In this document: positions 30,864 through 39,210 of the stretch, in pieces | How the letters are laid out: every line of letters begins with the position of its first letter | How positions within the stretch are numbered: position 1 is the stretch's first letter | IMG/VR virus record: IMGVR_UViG_3300048834_000156 | Span: 1-52,781 of that record | DNA: 52,781 nt | Reading direction: 5' to 3' (one strand) | From: a virus | The notes under the pieces: model-generated | What the model saw: the letters and a program-made list of their open reading frames with translations, nothing else | Database searches by the model: none | Told to the model about the DNA's origin: nothing | Position numbers and translations under genes: made by a program

Positions 30864-32554
30864 CGACGCTAGAGCTGCGCGACTACCAGGAAGACGCGCT
30901 CCGGCGTGTGGCCGAGGCCGAGGCGCGTGGCGTGCGACGTCAGCTCATCGTCGCTGCGACAGGTCTCGGTAAGACGGTGATGTTCGCCACGCTCGCCGCC
31001 CGCCGTGGGCAGCGCACGCTCGTGCTCGTGCACCGCGACGAGCTGGTCTCGCAGGCCGTGGCCAAGGTCCGCGAGATCTGGCCAGAGGCGAGCGTCGGCG
31101 TGGTGAAGGGCTCAGAGAACCACGTACGCCATCACGTCGTTGTCGCCAGTGTGCAGACCCTCTCTCGTGCGAAGCGGCTCGCGCAGCTCAGAGAGCCGTA
31201 CGCCGGTGCATCGCTGCTCGCCAAGACGGACCCGTTCGGGCTGGTGATCGTGGACGAGGCACACCACGCCACCGCCGCCAGCTACCGCACCGTCATCGAC
31301 GGGCTCGAAGCGGGCACACCGGCCGGGCCGCTGCTCGTCGGTGTCACCGCCACCCCGGACCGCGGCGACGGCGCAGGCCTGCACGAGGTGTTCGGCGAGA
31401 TCGTCTCGAACCACGACATGCTGTGGGGCATCCGAGCCGGGTACCTCTCCGACCTCCGCGGCCTCGCTGTGCAGGTCAAAGGGTTCGACGCTGGTGCGGT
31501 CAAGCAGAACCGCGGCGACTACGACCAAGGGCAGGCCGGGCGGCTGCTCGATGACGCTGGCGCTCCGGCGCTGATCGTGCAGGCGTGGCAGCAGCACGCA
31601 GCCGGACGCCGGACGATCGTGTTCACACCGACGGTCGTGCTCGCTGCGCACGTCGCTGACGAGTTCCGCCGCGCCGGCATCCGCGCCGACGCCGTGAGCG
31701 GCTCCACGCCACTGGACGAGCGACGCGAGATCCTCGCCCGGTTCTCTCGTGGAGACCTGGACGTCGTAGCGAACTGCGCCGTGCTCACCGAGGGCTACGA
31801 CAATCCCGCGGTGGATTGCATCGTGGTCGCCCGGCCCACGAAGTCACGTGCGCTGTACGTCCAGATGATCGGCCGCGGCACCCGCCGCCACCCAGACAAG
31901 ACCGACTGCCTCGTGCTCGACGTCGTAGGCGCATCCGAGGACATGAACCTCGTCACCGTGCCGAGCCTGTTCGGCGTGAAGTCCAAGCAACGCCGCCAGC
32001 AGATGGCCACCGGCGACCGGCTGGTCTCTGATCTCGTGCTCGAAGACCGAGAGGAACAGGTCCGACTCGGCGAGATCGAAGCCGCTGAGATCGCCATGTT
32101 CCGAAAGATCCGCTCGGACGGCATCGCCTGGGTGCGTGCACCTGATCCACGGTTCCCCGAGATCTCCCGCTACCAGCGGTCGCTAGGCAAAGACAGCCGC
32201 GGCAGGATCCTGCCGACGGTTGTCATGGCCAGACTCAACGACCGCGAACCAGACCGGTGGATCGCAGGCGTGCAACACGACGACGGCCGCAAAGACGTGC
32301 TCATCTTCGACGTGACGATGGAGACCGCGCAGGGCGTCGCCGAGGACTACGTACGCAAACACGCCGTGTCGGTCGCGCTCGTGGACGCCAACGCCAAGTG
32401 GCGCAGCCGGAAGCCGTCGCCTAAGCAGCTCGCCGCCGCCGCCGCATGGCACCTGCCCGTAGACAAGGAGTGGACAGCGGGCGAGCTGAGCGAGCGACTC
32501 GATGAGCACATCGCCAAGATCCACGCCAAGAAAACCCGGAGGAAACAAGCATGA
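30860..32554 (+). CDS. SF2 DEAD/DEAH-box DNA helicase
   Basis: A 564-residue superfamily-2 helicase. Walker A ATGLGKT is at 33-39, DEAH near 132-135 (VIVDEAHHA), and motif III GVTATPDRGDG near 161. The C-terminal RecA domain has TIVFTPTVVLA and AEG-type motif ending QMIGRGTRRHPDK near 333-345. Residues 400-564 are a phage-specific extension with charged helices. Possible roles are origin opening, recombination or transcript displacement. ATG 30860 is in an ATGA overlap. Confidence 0.9.
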   Translation: MTTLELRDYQEDALRRVAEAEARGVRRQLIVAATGLGKTVMFATLAARRGQRTLVLVHRDELVSQAVAKVREIWPEASVGVVKGSENHVRHHVVVASVQTLSRAKRLAQLREPYAGASLLAKTDPFGLVIVDEAHHATAASYRTVIDGLEAGTPAGPLLVGVTATPDRGDGAGLHEVFGEIVSNHDMLWGIRAGYLSDLRGLAVQVKGFDAGAVKQNRGDYDQGQAGRLLDDAGAPALIVQAWQQHAAGRRTIVFTPTVVLAAHVADEFRRAGIRADAVSGSTPLDERREILARFSRGDLDVVANCAVLTEGYDNPAVDCIVVARPTKSRALYVQMIGRGTRRHPDKTDCLVLDVVGASEDMNLVTVPSLFGVKSKQRRQQMATGDRLVSDLVLEDREEQVRLGEIEAAEIAMFRKIRSDGIAWVRAPDPRFPEISRYQRSLGKDSRGRILPTVVMARLNDREPDRWIAGVQHDDGRKDVLIFDVTMETAQGVAEDYVRKHAVSVALVDANAKWRSRKPSPKQLAAAAAWHLPVDKEWTAGELSERLDEHIAKIHAKKTRRKQA

Positions 32555-33408
32555 CCCTCACCATCTGCGTGACGCTCGAACAGCCAGTAGCCGCGCTGGA
32601 ATCGGACCAGCCAGACGTGTGGACCGCAGGCTACGTGGCCGGTGTCCTGCGCGGCGTGGGGCTCGTCGTTCACGACACAGGCGTGAGGCTCGAAGCACCG
32701 GTCGGATGGGAGCACGTCGCTCGCACAGGTGAACCGGTGGCGGCTGTTCCGCCGCCGCCAGGGCGCGACACGATCCGCATGCGGGTGCTCGAAGTGCTCG
32801 CCGATGCTGGCGGCACGTGGCATGGCTCGGTCTCTGACCTGCTCCGCAGAGCAGGCGGCGCGACCGGCTCGTCATCGAAGGTCGGCTCACGGCTCGCTGA
32901 CGCCGGGCTGATCGAGGTGGACAAGCTCAACCACACGCAGGCCCGTGCCGTGCACCTCACCGACGACGGGTGGTCTCTGATCGGACGCCAGCGGCCAGAG
33001 ATCGAGATGCCAGACGCCGAGGTGGTGGAGCTGCCAGACGCCGAGATCCACGAGGACGAGCCGGTCGAGCTGCCAGACGCCGAGGCCCACGAGGGCATCC
33101 CGATCATCGGCCCGGCCGTGGACGAGCCGAGAGAGTGCGTCGGACATGCTGACGTCGAGGTCGTGTACGACCCGCCAGCCGAGAACATGCTCGACTCGAT
33201 CGAGGTGCCGACCGGGCTCGGCGTCCCGCTCGACGCACATGCCCGCCCGATCGGTGTACCCGCGTACGCGCAGGACTCACCCGAACGACTCGCACCTCCC
33301 GCGGGCCGCAAGTGCGTGCATTGCGGGATCTCGTCGGCAGAGTGCCGGGCCGCTGGCCTCGGTTGCTGCCCTGACTGCACAGGCAGGTTCCACCGTGAGA
33401 GACCATGA
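32551..33408 (+). CDS. Winged-helix protein with C-terminal zinc ribbon
   Basis: A 285-residue protein. Residues 70-135 read as a winged helix (DTIRMRVLEVLADAGGTWHG, VGSRLADAGLIEVDKLN). A low-complexity acidic linker repeats the unit PDAE four times (about 152-185). The C-terminus has KCVHCGISSAECRAAG then CCPDCTGRF, a two-Cys-pair ribbon. Likely DNA-binding. It is coupled to the helicase (ATGA) and overlaps the next gene. Confidence 0.7.
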   Translation: MTLTICVTLEQPVAALESDQPDVWTAGYVAGVLRGVGLVVHDTGVRLEAPVGWEHVARTGEPVAAVPPPPGRDTIRMRVLEVLADAGGTWHGSVSDLLRRAGGATGSSSKVGSRLADAGLIEVDKLNHTQARAVHLTDDGWSLIGRQRPEIEMPDAEVVELPDAEIHEDEPVELPDAEAHEGIPIIGPAVDEPRECVGHADVEVVYDPPAENMLDSIEVPTGLGVPLDAHARPIGVPAYAQDSPERLAPPAGRKCVHCGISSAECRAAGLGCCPDCTGRFHRERP

Positions 33409-33781
33409 CCACGACGGCGAGCTAGCCCGCTACGGCGTGTGCCTCACCTGCGCCGACCACGGTGACACTGACGCTGCCGCCATCCCGTCGCCACCCGACC
33501 AGCTCTCGTTCGCTGACGCCGACCAGGACGGCGCACCGTACGACCGCACCCGAGACCATCTCAGGCTCTCAGCTCAGGGACAGCGGGTGCGCGATCTGAT
33601 CGCCGATGGCGTGTGGCGCACTCTCTCGGAGATCTCCGAAGCAACCGGCGACCCCGAGGCATCGGTGTCAGCCCGGCTGCGCGACCTGCGTAAGCCGAAG
33701 TTCGGTAGCCACCGGATCGAGCGACGACCCCGCGACCCTCAACAACCAGGACTGTGGGAGTACCGATGGACGACGAGCTAG
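33395..33781 (+). CDS. Helix-turn-helix hypothetical protein
   Basis: A 128-residue protein, GTG 33395, 14-bp overlap. An N-terminal YGVCLTCADHGDTDA (CxxC..H) is followed by a winged helix, QRVRDLIADGVWRTLSEISE, then VSARLRDLRKPKFG and a C-terminal WEYRW. It resembles phage HTH proteins that read cassette junctions or regulate replication genes. Confidence 0.7.
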   Translation: MRDHDHDGELARYGVCLTCADHGDTDAAAIPSPPDQLSFADADQDGAPYDRTRDHLRLSAQGQRVRDLIADGVWRTLSEISEATGDPEASVSARLRDLRKPKFGSHRIERRPRDPQQPGLWEYRWTTS

Positions 33782-34170
33782 AGCACGACAACCAGCACAC
33801 ACCGCCCGGCTCGTTCTCCACGACCGAGGTGATCGAGGCCGCGGGGATCTCGTACCGCATGCTCGACGGATGGCGACGACGCGGGTACGTCGCACCGTCG
33901 CTGCGCCGCCGCTACACCGGCTCAGGCAACATGATCAGATGGTCACAGGCCGACGTCGATCACGTGCTGGCGATCGCCGAGCGGGTCCGCTGGGGCCTCA
34001 CACTCGAAGCCGCCGCCCGCACCAGCGACCCCGGCCAGGTGCCACCCGCCTACGATCCACGCCATGACCACGCCACGCCGTCTGACATACCGCCCGCTCG
34101 ACTCGCTGAAGGTCGCGAAGTGGAACCCGAAGGACCACGACTCGACTGCGATTGCTGGCTCGATAGCTGA
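33766..34170 (+). CDS. MerR-like DNA-binding protein
   Basis: A 134-residue protein. FSTTEVIEAAGISYRMLDGWRRRGYVAPS near residues 20-48 (quoted in two parts in families: TTEVIEAAGISYR and LDGWRRRGYV) is a MerR-type HTH; GSGNMIRWSQADVDHVLAI follows. MerR-like proteins act as transcription regulators or excisionase-like factors. Its 3' end overlaps the methyltransferase start by 107 bp. Confidence 0.75.
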   Translation: MDDELEHDNQHTPPGSFSTTEVIEAAGISYRMLDGWRRRGYVAPSLRRRYTGSGNMIRWSQADVDHVLAIAERVRWGLTLEAAARTSDPGQVPPAYDPRHDHATPSDIPPARLAEGREVEPEGPRLDCDCWLDS

Positions 34171-35476
34171 GCACGGGTTCGTCACACCGTTCGTGGTGGA
34201 CGACCGCTCAGACCGTCTCGTCGCCGGGCACGGCCGACGAGACGAGCTGCTCAAGGCGAGAGCGGCAGGCGACGAACCACCCGACGGTGTGATGGTCGAT
34301 GACGCAGGGATCTGGCTCGTGCCTGTCGTTGAGGGCTGGCGGTCACGCAACGACGACCAGGCAGACCGGTTCGTCGTGGCCGACAACCGCGCCACAGAGG
34401 CAGGCGGATGGAAGCGCGACGAGCTAGCCACGAAGCTCGCCAAGTGGGCTGACCGCGACAAGCTCGACGGCACCGGCTGGTCACCGAAGGACGCGCGCGC
34501 CCTGCTCGATCTCGTACGGCCAGATCCACCAGAGCCAGAGCCCGAACCAGAGCCCGAGCCCGAACCACCTGCCGAGCCGGTCACCGTCAAGGGCGACGTG
34601 TGGCTACTCGGTCCGCACCGGCTCATGTGCGGCGACGCCACCGACGCAGCGCAGGTGGCGCGGCTCATGGGTGATGGTGGGCCGGTGAGCATCGGGTTCA
34701 CCTCCCCGCCGTACGCCAGCCAGCGCACCTACGACCCCGAGAGCGGGTTCGTGCCGATCCACCCTGACGAGTACGTCGAGTGGTTCCGCCCGGTCTCAGA
34801 CGGTGTGCGCGAACACCTGGCACCTGACGGCTCGTGGTTCGTGAATATCAAGGAGCACGCCGAAGATCTGGTTCGTCATCGCTATGTGCTCGATCTGTTC
34901 GTGGACCATCTCGATCGAGGGTGGCGGTACTTGGACATGTTCGTGTGGCCACGCATCGGGTTCCCGATCGACCCGCGCAACGCTGGCAGGTTCAAGAACG
35001 CGTGGGAACCGGTGATGCACTTCACGCTGAACCCTCACCACAAGTTCCGCCCGGAGGCGGTGATGGTGGACGGCGATGGTGCGTTCACCTACGACCCCGA
35101 GCGGAAGCTGCAAGGCAACCAGACAACAGGGTTCATCGGCGTCGGCCGAGACGGCGCGAAGCCGGGCAAGGTGTTTCCATCCAACGTCCTGCCGAACTTC
35201 GGTGTTGCTGCCTCTGGCACAGAGCACTCAGCCGCCTTCCCGGTCAAGCTGCCCGAGTGGTTCGTCCGAGCGTTCACAGACGAAGGCGACCGCGTGTACG
35301 ACCCGTTCGGCGGCTCCGGCACCACGATCATCGCAGCGCACAGGAACAACCGAGTCGGGCTCAGCATGGAGCTATCCGAGCGGTACTGCGACGTGATCTG
35401 CGAGCGGTGGCAGCGCACCACCGGTGAGCAGCCGGTGCTCGAACGCACCGGCGAGCCGCACGACTTCACCACCTGA
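34064..35476 (+). CDS. ParB-domain / DNA methyltransferase fusion
   Basis: A 470-residue fusion. Residues 1-110 form a ParB/Srx-like nuclease-type N-domain (SLKVAKWNPKDHDS, LVAGHGRRDELLKA, VADNRATEAGGW). A PEPEPEP linker (about 156-168) leads to a beta-class DNA methyltransferase: DVWLLGPHRLMCGDAT, catalytic TSPPY at 213-217 and SAM motif DPFGGSGTT at 413-421. Such fusions modify phage DNA and the ParB domain is thought to guide or tether. It lies about 9 kb from the other methyltransferase. ATG 34064 sits inside the upstream gene. Confidence 0.85.
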   Translation: MTTPRRLTYRPLDSLKVAKWNPKDHDSTAIAGSIAEHGFVTPFVVDDRSDRLVAGHGRRDELLKARAAGDEPPDGVMVDDAGIWLVPVVEGWRSRNDDQADRFVVADNRATEAGGWKRDELATKLAKWADRDKLDGTGWSPKDARALLDLVRPDPPEPEPEPEPEPEPPAEPVTVKGDVWLLGPHRLMCGDATDAAQVARLMGDGGPVSIGFTSPPYASQRTYDPESGFVPIHPDEYVEWFRPVSDGVREHLAPDGSWFVNIKEHAEDLVRHRYVLDLFVDHLDRGWRYLDMFVWPRIGFPIDPRNAGRFKNAWEPVMHFTLNPHHKFRPEAVMVDGDGAFTYDPERKLQGNQTTGFIGVGRDGAKPGKVFPSNVLPNFGVAASGTEHSAAFPVKLPEWFVRAFTDEGDRVYDPFGGSGTTIIAAHRNNRVGLSMELSERYCDVICERWQRTTGEQPVLERTGEPHDFTT

Positions 35477-35481
35477 TCCTG

Positions 35482-35511
35482 TTGCGGCGCAGGTTGCAAC
35501 CGCGGTATGGT
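35482..35511 (+). promoter_or_regulatory. P-box promoter, -35/-10 visible
   Basis: TTGCGG (35482-35487), 18-bp spacer, TATGGT (35506-35511) with ACCGCGGT 35499-35506 overlapping the -10. CCCAAGGAG precedes GTG 35553. Confidence 0.75.
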
Positions 35512-35552
35512 TCCGGTCGTCAACCAACCCGCACCACCCAAGGAGTGCAACC

Positions 35553-36239
35553 GTGTCGAACTACCTGCTCACCACCGGCCGCAACGGCGACAAGATCCAC
35601 CGGCCGACATGCAAGAAGGCGACCGCCAACGCTGCCGCCGTCGAGACCGACGACTACACCGCTGGCGACCCGGCCACCTGCTGCAAGCCGAAGCCGATCG
35701 ACGCTCCCGCCGCCGCACCGGCGAAGGCACCCACGAAGGCGAAGCCCGCCGCGGCGATGGCGACACCCGAGCCGAAGCCCGCCGAGCCGGTGGTGTACGA
35801 CGACCCGGCCGAGCGCCTCGCCGCCAGCCGCGCCGAGTGGAAGGCAGCCAAGGCAGCCAAGAAGGCCGGGCAGCCGATCCCGCCGACGCCGAACCTGGAC
35901 GCCATGAACGCCGACCACGCCGCGGGCAAGAAGTTCGCCACCAAGAAGCCGAAGGGCGAAGGCCGTCAGCGCATCGAGGTCACGGTGCGGTTCGTGCGTG
36001 GCCCGGAGCTGGACAAGCTGAAGCCGATGCCCGACTCGCAGAACAAGCTCTCGTCGGTCGCCTACTACCACACGCGTGGCGTGACCGGCTGGAACGAGAC
36101 CGGTGATGTGCCTCGCTGCACGACCGAGATGCTGCGCTCGATCCTGGAGCACCACGGCGTCACCAACCCGGAGCAGACGCCGTTCGAGCCGGTGCTGCTG
36201 GCGAACGGCACGTGGCTCGCCGCTGAGCCGCTGAGCTGA
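35553..36239 (+). CDS. Ala/Lys/Pro-rich hypothetical protein
   Basis: A 228-residue protein. Residues 1-45 (LTTGRNGDKIHRPTCKKA ... CCKPKP) hold three Cys and a His. A long Ala/Pro/Lys linker (about 50-120) is repetitive. The C-terminus (130-228) has IEVTVRFVRGPELDKL, then SSVAYYHTRGVTGWNETGD. Composition resembles DNA-associated phage proteins. GTG 35553 follows the conserved CCCAAGGAG. No family recognised. Confidence 0.65.
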   Translation: MSNYLLTTGRNGDKIHRPTCKKATANAAAVETDDYTAGDPATCCKPKPIDAPAAAPAKAPTKAKPAAAMATPEPKPAEPVVYDDPAERLAASRAEWKAAKAAKKAGQPIPPTPNLDAMNADHAAGKKFATKKPKGEGRQRIEVTVRFVRGPELDKLKPMPDSQNKLSSVAYYHTRGVTGWNETGDVPRCTTEMLRSILEHHGVTNPEQTPFEPVLLANGTWLAAEPLS

Positions 36240-36250
36240 GCTACCCTCTG

Positions 36251-36264
36251 ACCCCGGAAGGGGT
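36251..36264 (+). terminator. Small GC hairpin
   Basis: ACCCC GGAA GGGGT with a GNRA-type loop, 12 bases after the gene end and 9 bases before the larger terminator. Confidence 0.45.
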
Positions 36265-36272
36265 GCGAGCCC

Positions 36273-36308
36273 GAGAGATCCCCGGTTCCCACTGGCCGGG
36301 GATCTCTC
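36273..36308 (+). terminator. Terminator hairpin, GAGATC type (second copy)
   Basis: A 13-bp perfect inverted repeat GAGAGATCCCCGG (36273-36285) / CCGGGGATCTCTC (36296-36308). Arms, the TTCCC loop start and the trailing CGCGT match the hairpin at 3193. A P-box follows 16 bp later. Confidence 0.75.
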
Positions 36309-36323
36309 GCGTCCAAGACAGGT

Positions 36324-36352
36324 TTGCACCGCTCGCGAAACCGCGGTATGGT
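36324..36352 (+). promoter_or_regulatory. P-box promoter, -35/-10 visible
   Basis: TTGCAC (36324-36329), 17-bp spacer, TATGGT (36347-36352). ACCGCGGT 36340-36347. CCCAAGGAG precedes ATG 36394. Confidence 0.8.
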
Positions 36353-36393
36353 TTCGCTGTTCCAACAAACCTGATCCACCCAAGGAGATCAAC

Positions 36394-37371
36394 ATGCCTG
36401 CTTACTTCGACACCGGTTTCTCAGTTCGTCAGCCCATGTGGCATGGCCTCGGCACCGTGCTCGACGAGTACCCCGAGAACTGGGACGACGCTCGCCTCTC
36501 TGCCGGGCTCATGTGGGAACCGACCATCCGGCCCGTGTTCCACCGCAACGGCGACGAGTACCAGGAAGTCCCGAACCACCGGCTCGTCGTCCGCGACGAC
36601 ACCGAAGACGTGCTCGGCGTCGTGTCCGACGGCTACGAGCTGGTCTCGCATGGCGCTATGGGCGAGATCATCGAAGCGATCTCAGAACAGCCCAACGTGA
36701 AGTTCGAGACCGCTGGCAGCGTCCGCAACGGCGCTCAGGTCTGGGCGCTCGCATACGTCGATGAGCCCGAGGTCATCGAAGGCGACGACAGCGAGACGTA
36801 CCCGTTCCTCGCCCTGCTCAACAGCCACGACGGAACCGGCGCATGCAAGGTGATCTCGACCAGCATCCGCGTCGTCTGCTGGAACACCTACCGCGCCGCC
36901 GAGATGCAGGGCGAGCGCACCGGGCGGCAGTTCGTGTTCCGCCACACGTCGAGCGTCCACGACCGCATCGAAGAGGCCAAGCAGGCGTTGCGCGGCACCC
37001 GAGAGCAGCAGGCCGAGTGGCTCGCTCTCGCTGCCGAGCTGGCCAAGATGCCCGCCCGAGAGCCCGAGTTCCTCGCCTTCACCCAAGCGTTCCTGCCCGA
37101 CCCGACCGAGCAGGCCGGGCAGGTCGTCTCAGAGCGAGTGAAGAACAAGATCGCTCGCAACCGCGAGACCTTCCACAAGCTCTACACCGAGTCGCCCACG
37201 ACCGACGGCCACCGCGGCACAGCGCTCGGGCTGGTGGACGCCGCTGTCGAGTACCTGGACCACCTGCGTGGGTTCCGCTCGACGGACAGCTACCTCGGTC
37301 GCACGCTGCTGCGCCCTGAGCCGCTCAAGGCCAACGCGGTGGCGATCGCTCGTGAGGTCTGCACCTTGTAG
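36394..37371 (+). CDS. DUF932 family (phage/plasmid-like) protein
   Basis: A 325-residue protein. YFDTGFSVRQPMWHGLGTVL, DGYELVSHGAMGEIIEAI, NSHDGTGACKVISTSIRVVCWNT and the C-terminal TALGLVDAAVEYLDHLRGFR are the family signature (TIGR03299-type). Such proteins are carried by many phages and plasmids; the biochemical role is unknown. It is transcribed alone between a P-box and a strong terminator, which suggests high independent expression. Confidence 0.85.
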   Translation: MPAYFDTGFSVRQPMWHGLGTVLDEYPENWDDARLSAGLMWEPTIRPVFHRNGDEYQEVPNHRLVVRDDTEDVLGVVSDGYELVSHGAMGEIIEAISEQPNVKFETAGSVRNGAQVWALAYVDEPEVIEGDDSETYPFLALLNSHDGTGACKVISTSIRVVCWNTYRAAEMQGERTGRQFVFRHTSSVHDRIEEAKQALRGTREQQAEWLALAAELAKMPAREPEFLAFTQAFLPDPTEQAGQVVSERVKNKIARNRETFHKLYTESPTTDGHRGTALGLVDAAVEYLDHLRGFRSTDSYLGRTLLRPEPLKANAVAIAREVCTL

Positions 37372-37395
37372 CCTCAAGGCTCATAGCCCCAGGTG

Positions 37396-37430
37396 AAGCG
37401 CCCTCGGTCCCTCGTGGACCGAGGGCGCTT
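37396..37430 (+). terminator. Strong intrinsic terminator
   Basis: A 15-bp perfect inverted repeat: AAGCGCCCTCGGTCC (37396-37410) / GGACCGAGGGCGCTT (37416-37430), loop CTCGT, followed by TCCGTT. It ends the DUF932 transcript. Confidence 0.85.
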
Positions 37431-37434
37431 TCCG

Positions 37435-37463
37435 TTCACGGAACCTCCATACCGTGGTATGGT
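37435..37463 (+). promoter_or_regulatory. P-box promoter
   Basis: TTCACG (37435-37440), 17-bp spacer, TATGGT (37458-37463). ATACCGTGGTAT 37449-37460. CCCAAGGAAGG precedes ATG 37494. It starts the small-gene train to about 42 kb. Confidence 0.75.
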
Positions 37464-37493
37464 TCTGTTCTCCTCACCCAAGGAAGGAACCAC

Positions 37494-37802
37494 ATGGACA
37501 GCAAGATTCCCCGTCCACGACACGCACCCGCTGGGCCGGTCACGCTCGAACGCATCGGCCCGGACGCATGGCAGGCCGTCGGGCTCGACGGGTTCCGCTG
37601 GAACGTCTGCGCCTGCGCACGACAGGCGGCGTACTGCTCTCGCACCGGGATGCAACGCACGGTCGTGCGAGCCATCACGTTCGACAAGGGCGAGTGGCGC
37701 GACTGCACACCGGCCGAGCTGGACCACTGCACCGCCCACCCGGCCAACCACGAGCACACGCACCGGCCCGGCCTCGTGCGAGTCACGGCAGATGTGCGAT
37801 GA
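37494..37802 (+). CDS. Hypothetical small protein
   Basis: A 102-residue protein. GPVTLERIGPDAWQAVGLDGFRW is followed by NVCACARQAAYC, then DCTPAELDHCTAHP. Five Cys and several His in the second half could form a metal site. No family recognised. It overlaps the next gene (ATG inside the stop). Confidence 0.7.
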   Translation: MDSKIPRPRHAPAGPVTLERIGPDAWQAVGLDGFRWNVCACARQAAYCSRTGMQRTVVRAITFDKGEWRDCTPAELDHCTAHPANHEHTHRPGLVRVTADVR

Positions 37803-38245
37803 GCCATCCCGAGATCCACGATGCTGAGCGGGTGGTGCTCGCCGCGGCAGAGCGGTGGCGCAGCGCTTCGAGCAGCTCCACGACGATGGCCAGGTCTCAG
37901 GACTTGATCGACGCTGTTGACGCGCTCACCGCAGCCAGGTCACGGCACCAGGTGCTCACCCCGGCGCAGCGCACAGCCGTGCTCGACTTCCTCGCAGATC
38001 TCGACGCGCACGAGATGGCCAGCCAGCTCGACAAGCCGCACGTCGTCGTCACCTTCGACACCGACCCGGTGAGCGTGATCCACCGCGGTGGCGCGGTGCT
38101 CCCGATCGTGCACGTCAAGGGCCCGTACCCGTCAGCGATCGAAGCCGATGCCGCTGCCGTGCTCATGGACGCCGACCTCAACCGCAGCAGCGACGAGCCG
38201 CCGTTCGTGTCGGTGACCGCTGTAGCTCACGAGGTGGACGAGTGA
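37799..38245 (+). CDS. Hypothetical protein
   Basis: A 148-residue protein, ATG 37799 in an ATGA overlap. It has a helical N-half (DAERVVLAAAERWRSAS, then LTPAQRTAVLDFLADLDAHE) and a beta-rich C-half (HVVVTFDTDPVSVIHRGGAV). No family recognised. Confidence 0.65.
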   Translation: MSHPEIHDAERVVLAAAERWRSASSSSTTMARSQDLIDAVDALTAARSRHQVLTPAQRTAVLDFLADLDAHEMASQLDKPHVVVTFDTDPVSVIHRGGAVLPIVHVKGPYPSAIEADAAAVLMDADLNRSSDEPPFVSVTAVAHEVDE

Positions 38246-38355
38246 TCGCCGCGCACGACTACATCGGCCGCGGCGACTACGACCTGCACATCATGGCGGT
38301 GCTCGCTGTGGTGGCTCTCGTGCTCTGGCTGCTGACCCGCCGACGGGAGGCGTGA
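38242..38355 (+). CDS. 37-residue single-TM mini protein
   Basis: GTG 38242 overlaps the upstream TGA. The sequence is a short polar head (IAAHDYIGRGDYDLH) then one TM helix (IMAVLAVVALVLWLLT) and the basic end RRREA, a topology of an N-out/C-in small membrane protein. Translational overlaps on both sides support it. Confidence 0.65.
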   Translation: MIAAHDYIGRGDYDLHIMAVLAVVALVLWLLTRRREA

Positions 38356-38438
38356 TGTTCGTCGCTTCGCTGCTCATCACCGCCGCGGCAGGGTTCGCCG
38401 CCGTGGTCCTACTCGTACGACAGGAGACCGACCGATGA
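38355..38438 (+). CDS. 27-residue single-TM mini protein
   Basis: ATG 38355 in a TGATG junction. MFVASLLITAAAGFAAVVLL forms one TM helix with the polar tail VRQETDR. It ends in an ATGA overlap with the next gene. Very small, but the phased overlaps make it likely to be translated. Confidence 0.55.
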   Translation: MFVASLLITAAAGFAAVVLLVRQETDR

Positions 38439-38722
38439 CTTGCCTGAACGACACAGACGGCGACGGCGACTGCCACATCTGCCACCGCCTGCCTGACGGC
38501 TGCACCAGACGACAGCTCGCCGCTCTGCTCACAGAGCCCGAGCGTGAGGCAGCGGGACGGCTGCGAGCGTGGCTCGACGACGCCACCGAGCTATCCGCGC
38601 CGACCGGCCAGGCCGACGCATCCCGGTTCCACACTGCGTGGGTCGGCCGCAAGGACGAGCCGACGACGCTGTCTCTGCACGACCTGCGCGCCGTGCTCGA
38701 AGCGATCGAGAGGGAAGCATGA
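38435..38722 (+). CDS. Hypothetical small protein with Cys cluster
   Basis: A 95-residue protein. MTCLNDTDGDGDCHICHRL and GCTRR give C-x(9)-C-x2-C plus one more Cys near the N-terminus, a possible zinc knuckle. The rest is helical (EREAAGRLRAWLDDATEL, LHDLRAVLEAIEREA). No family recognised. Confidence 0.65.
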   Translation: MTCLNDTDGDGDCHICHRLPDGCTRRQLAALLTEPEREAAGRLRAWLDDATELSAPTGQADASRFHTAWVGRKDEPTTLSLHDLRAVLEAIEREA

Positions 38723-39210
38723 CCGAGGGGATCAGAGCTATCACGGTCCGTCAGCCGTGGGCTCGTGCGATCCTGTTCTACGGCAAGAACATCGAGAACC
38801 GCGGCTCCGGGTTCTCGAAGCGATACCGGGGTCCGCTGCTGATCCACGCCGCTGGCGCATGGTCAGAGCGTGGCGCTCTGGACACACGGGTCAGAGCGGC
38901 ACGCAACGAGGTACTCGTTCGAGCTGGCGGGCCCGGCTCGCTCGGACCGGTCCCGCCGTCCGGTGTGCGCTCAGCGATCATCGGTGTCGTGGACGTCGTA
39001 GATGCTCACGCAGCGTCGGGCTGCTGCGAACCGTGGGGCGAACGCACCTACACCGGCTCAGACGGCAAGGACGTGCTCGACGTCACTCACCTGGTGCTCG
39101 AACGGCCACGACTGCTGCGCCACCCGGTGCCGTGCTCTGGTCGGCTCGGGCTCTGGACACCACCCGCCGACGTCCTCGCCGAGGTCACCGCACAGCTCGG
39201 CGCACTGTGA
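38719..39210 (+). CDS. ASCH-domain protein
   Basis: A 163-residue protein. RAITVRQPWARAILFYGKNIENR and YRGPLLIHAAG, then SAIIGVVDVVDAH and LGLWTPP are the ASCH signature. The fold binds RNA or modified nucleotides and is common in phages; some members act as nucleoside hydrolases. ATG 38719 overlaps the previous stop. Confidence 0.85.
   Translation: MTEGIRAITVRQPWARAILFYGKNIENRGSGFSKRYRGPLLIHAAGAWSERGALDTRVRAARNEVLVRAGGPGSLGPVPPSGVRSAIIGVVDVVDAHAASGCCEPWGERTYTGSDGKDVLDVTHLVLERPRLLRHPVPCSGRLGLWTPPADVLAEVTAQLGAL

Noticed and set aside
32976-33100. PDAE repeats in the winged-helix gene as a possible DNA repeat element
   Set aside because: Short in-frame codon repeats in a linker; no extended DNA identity or iterated spacing suggesting an origin.
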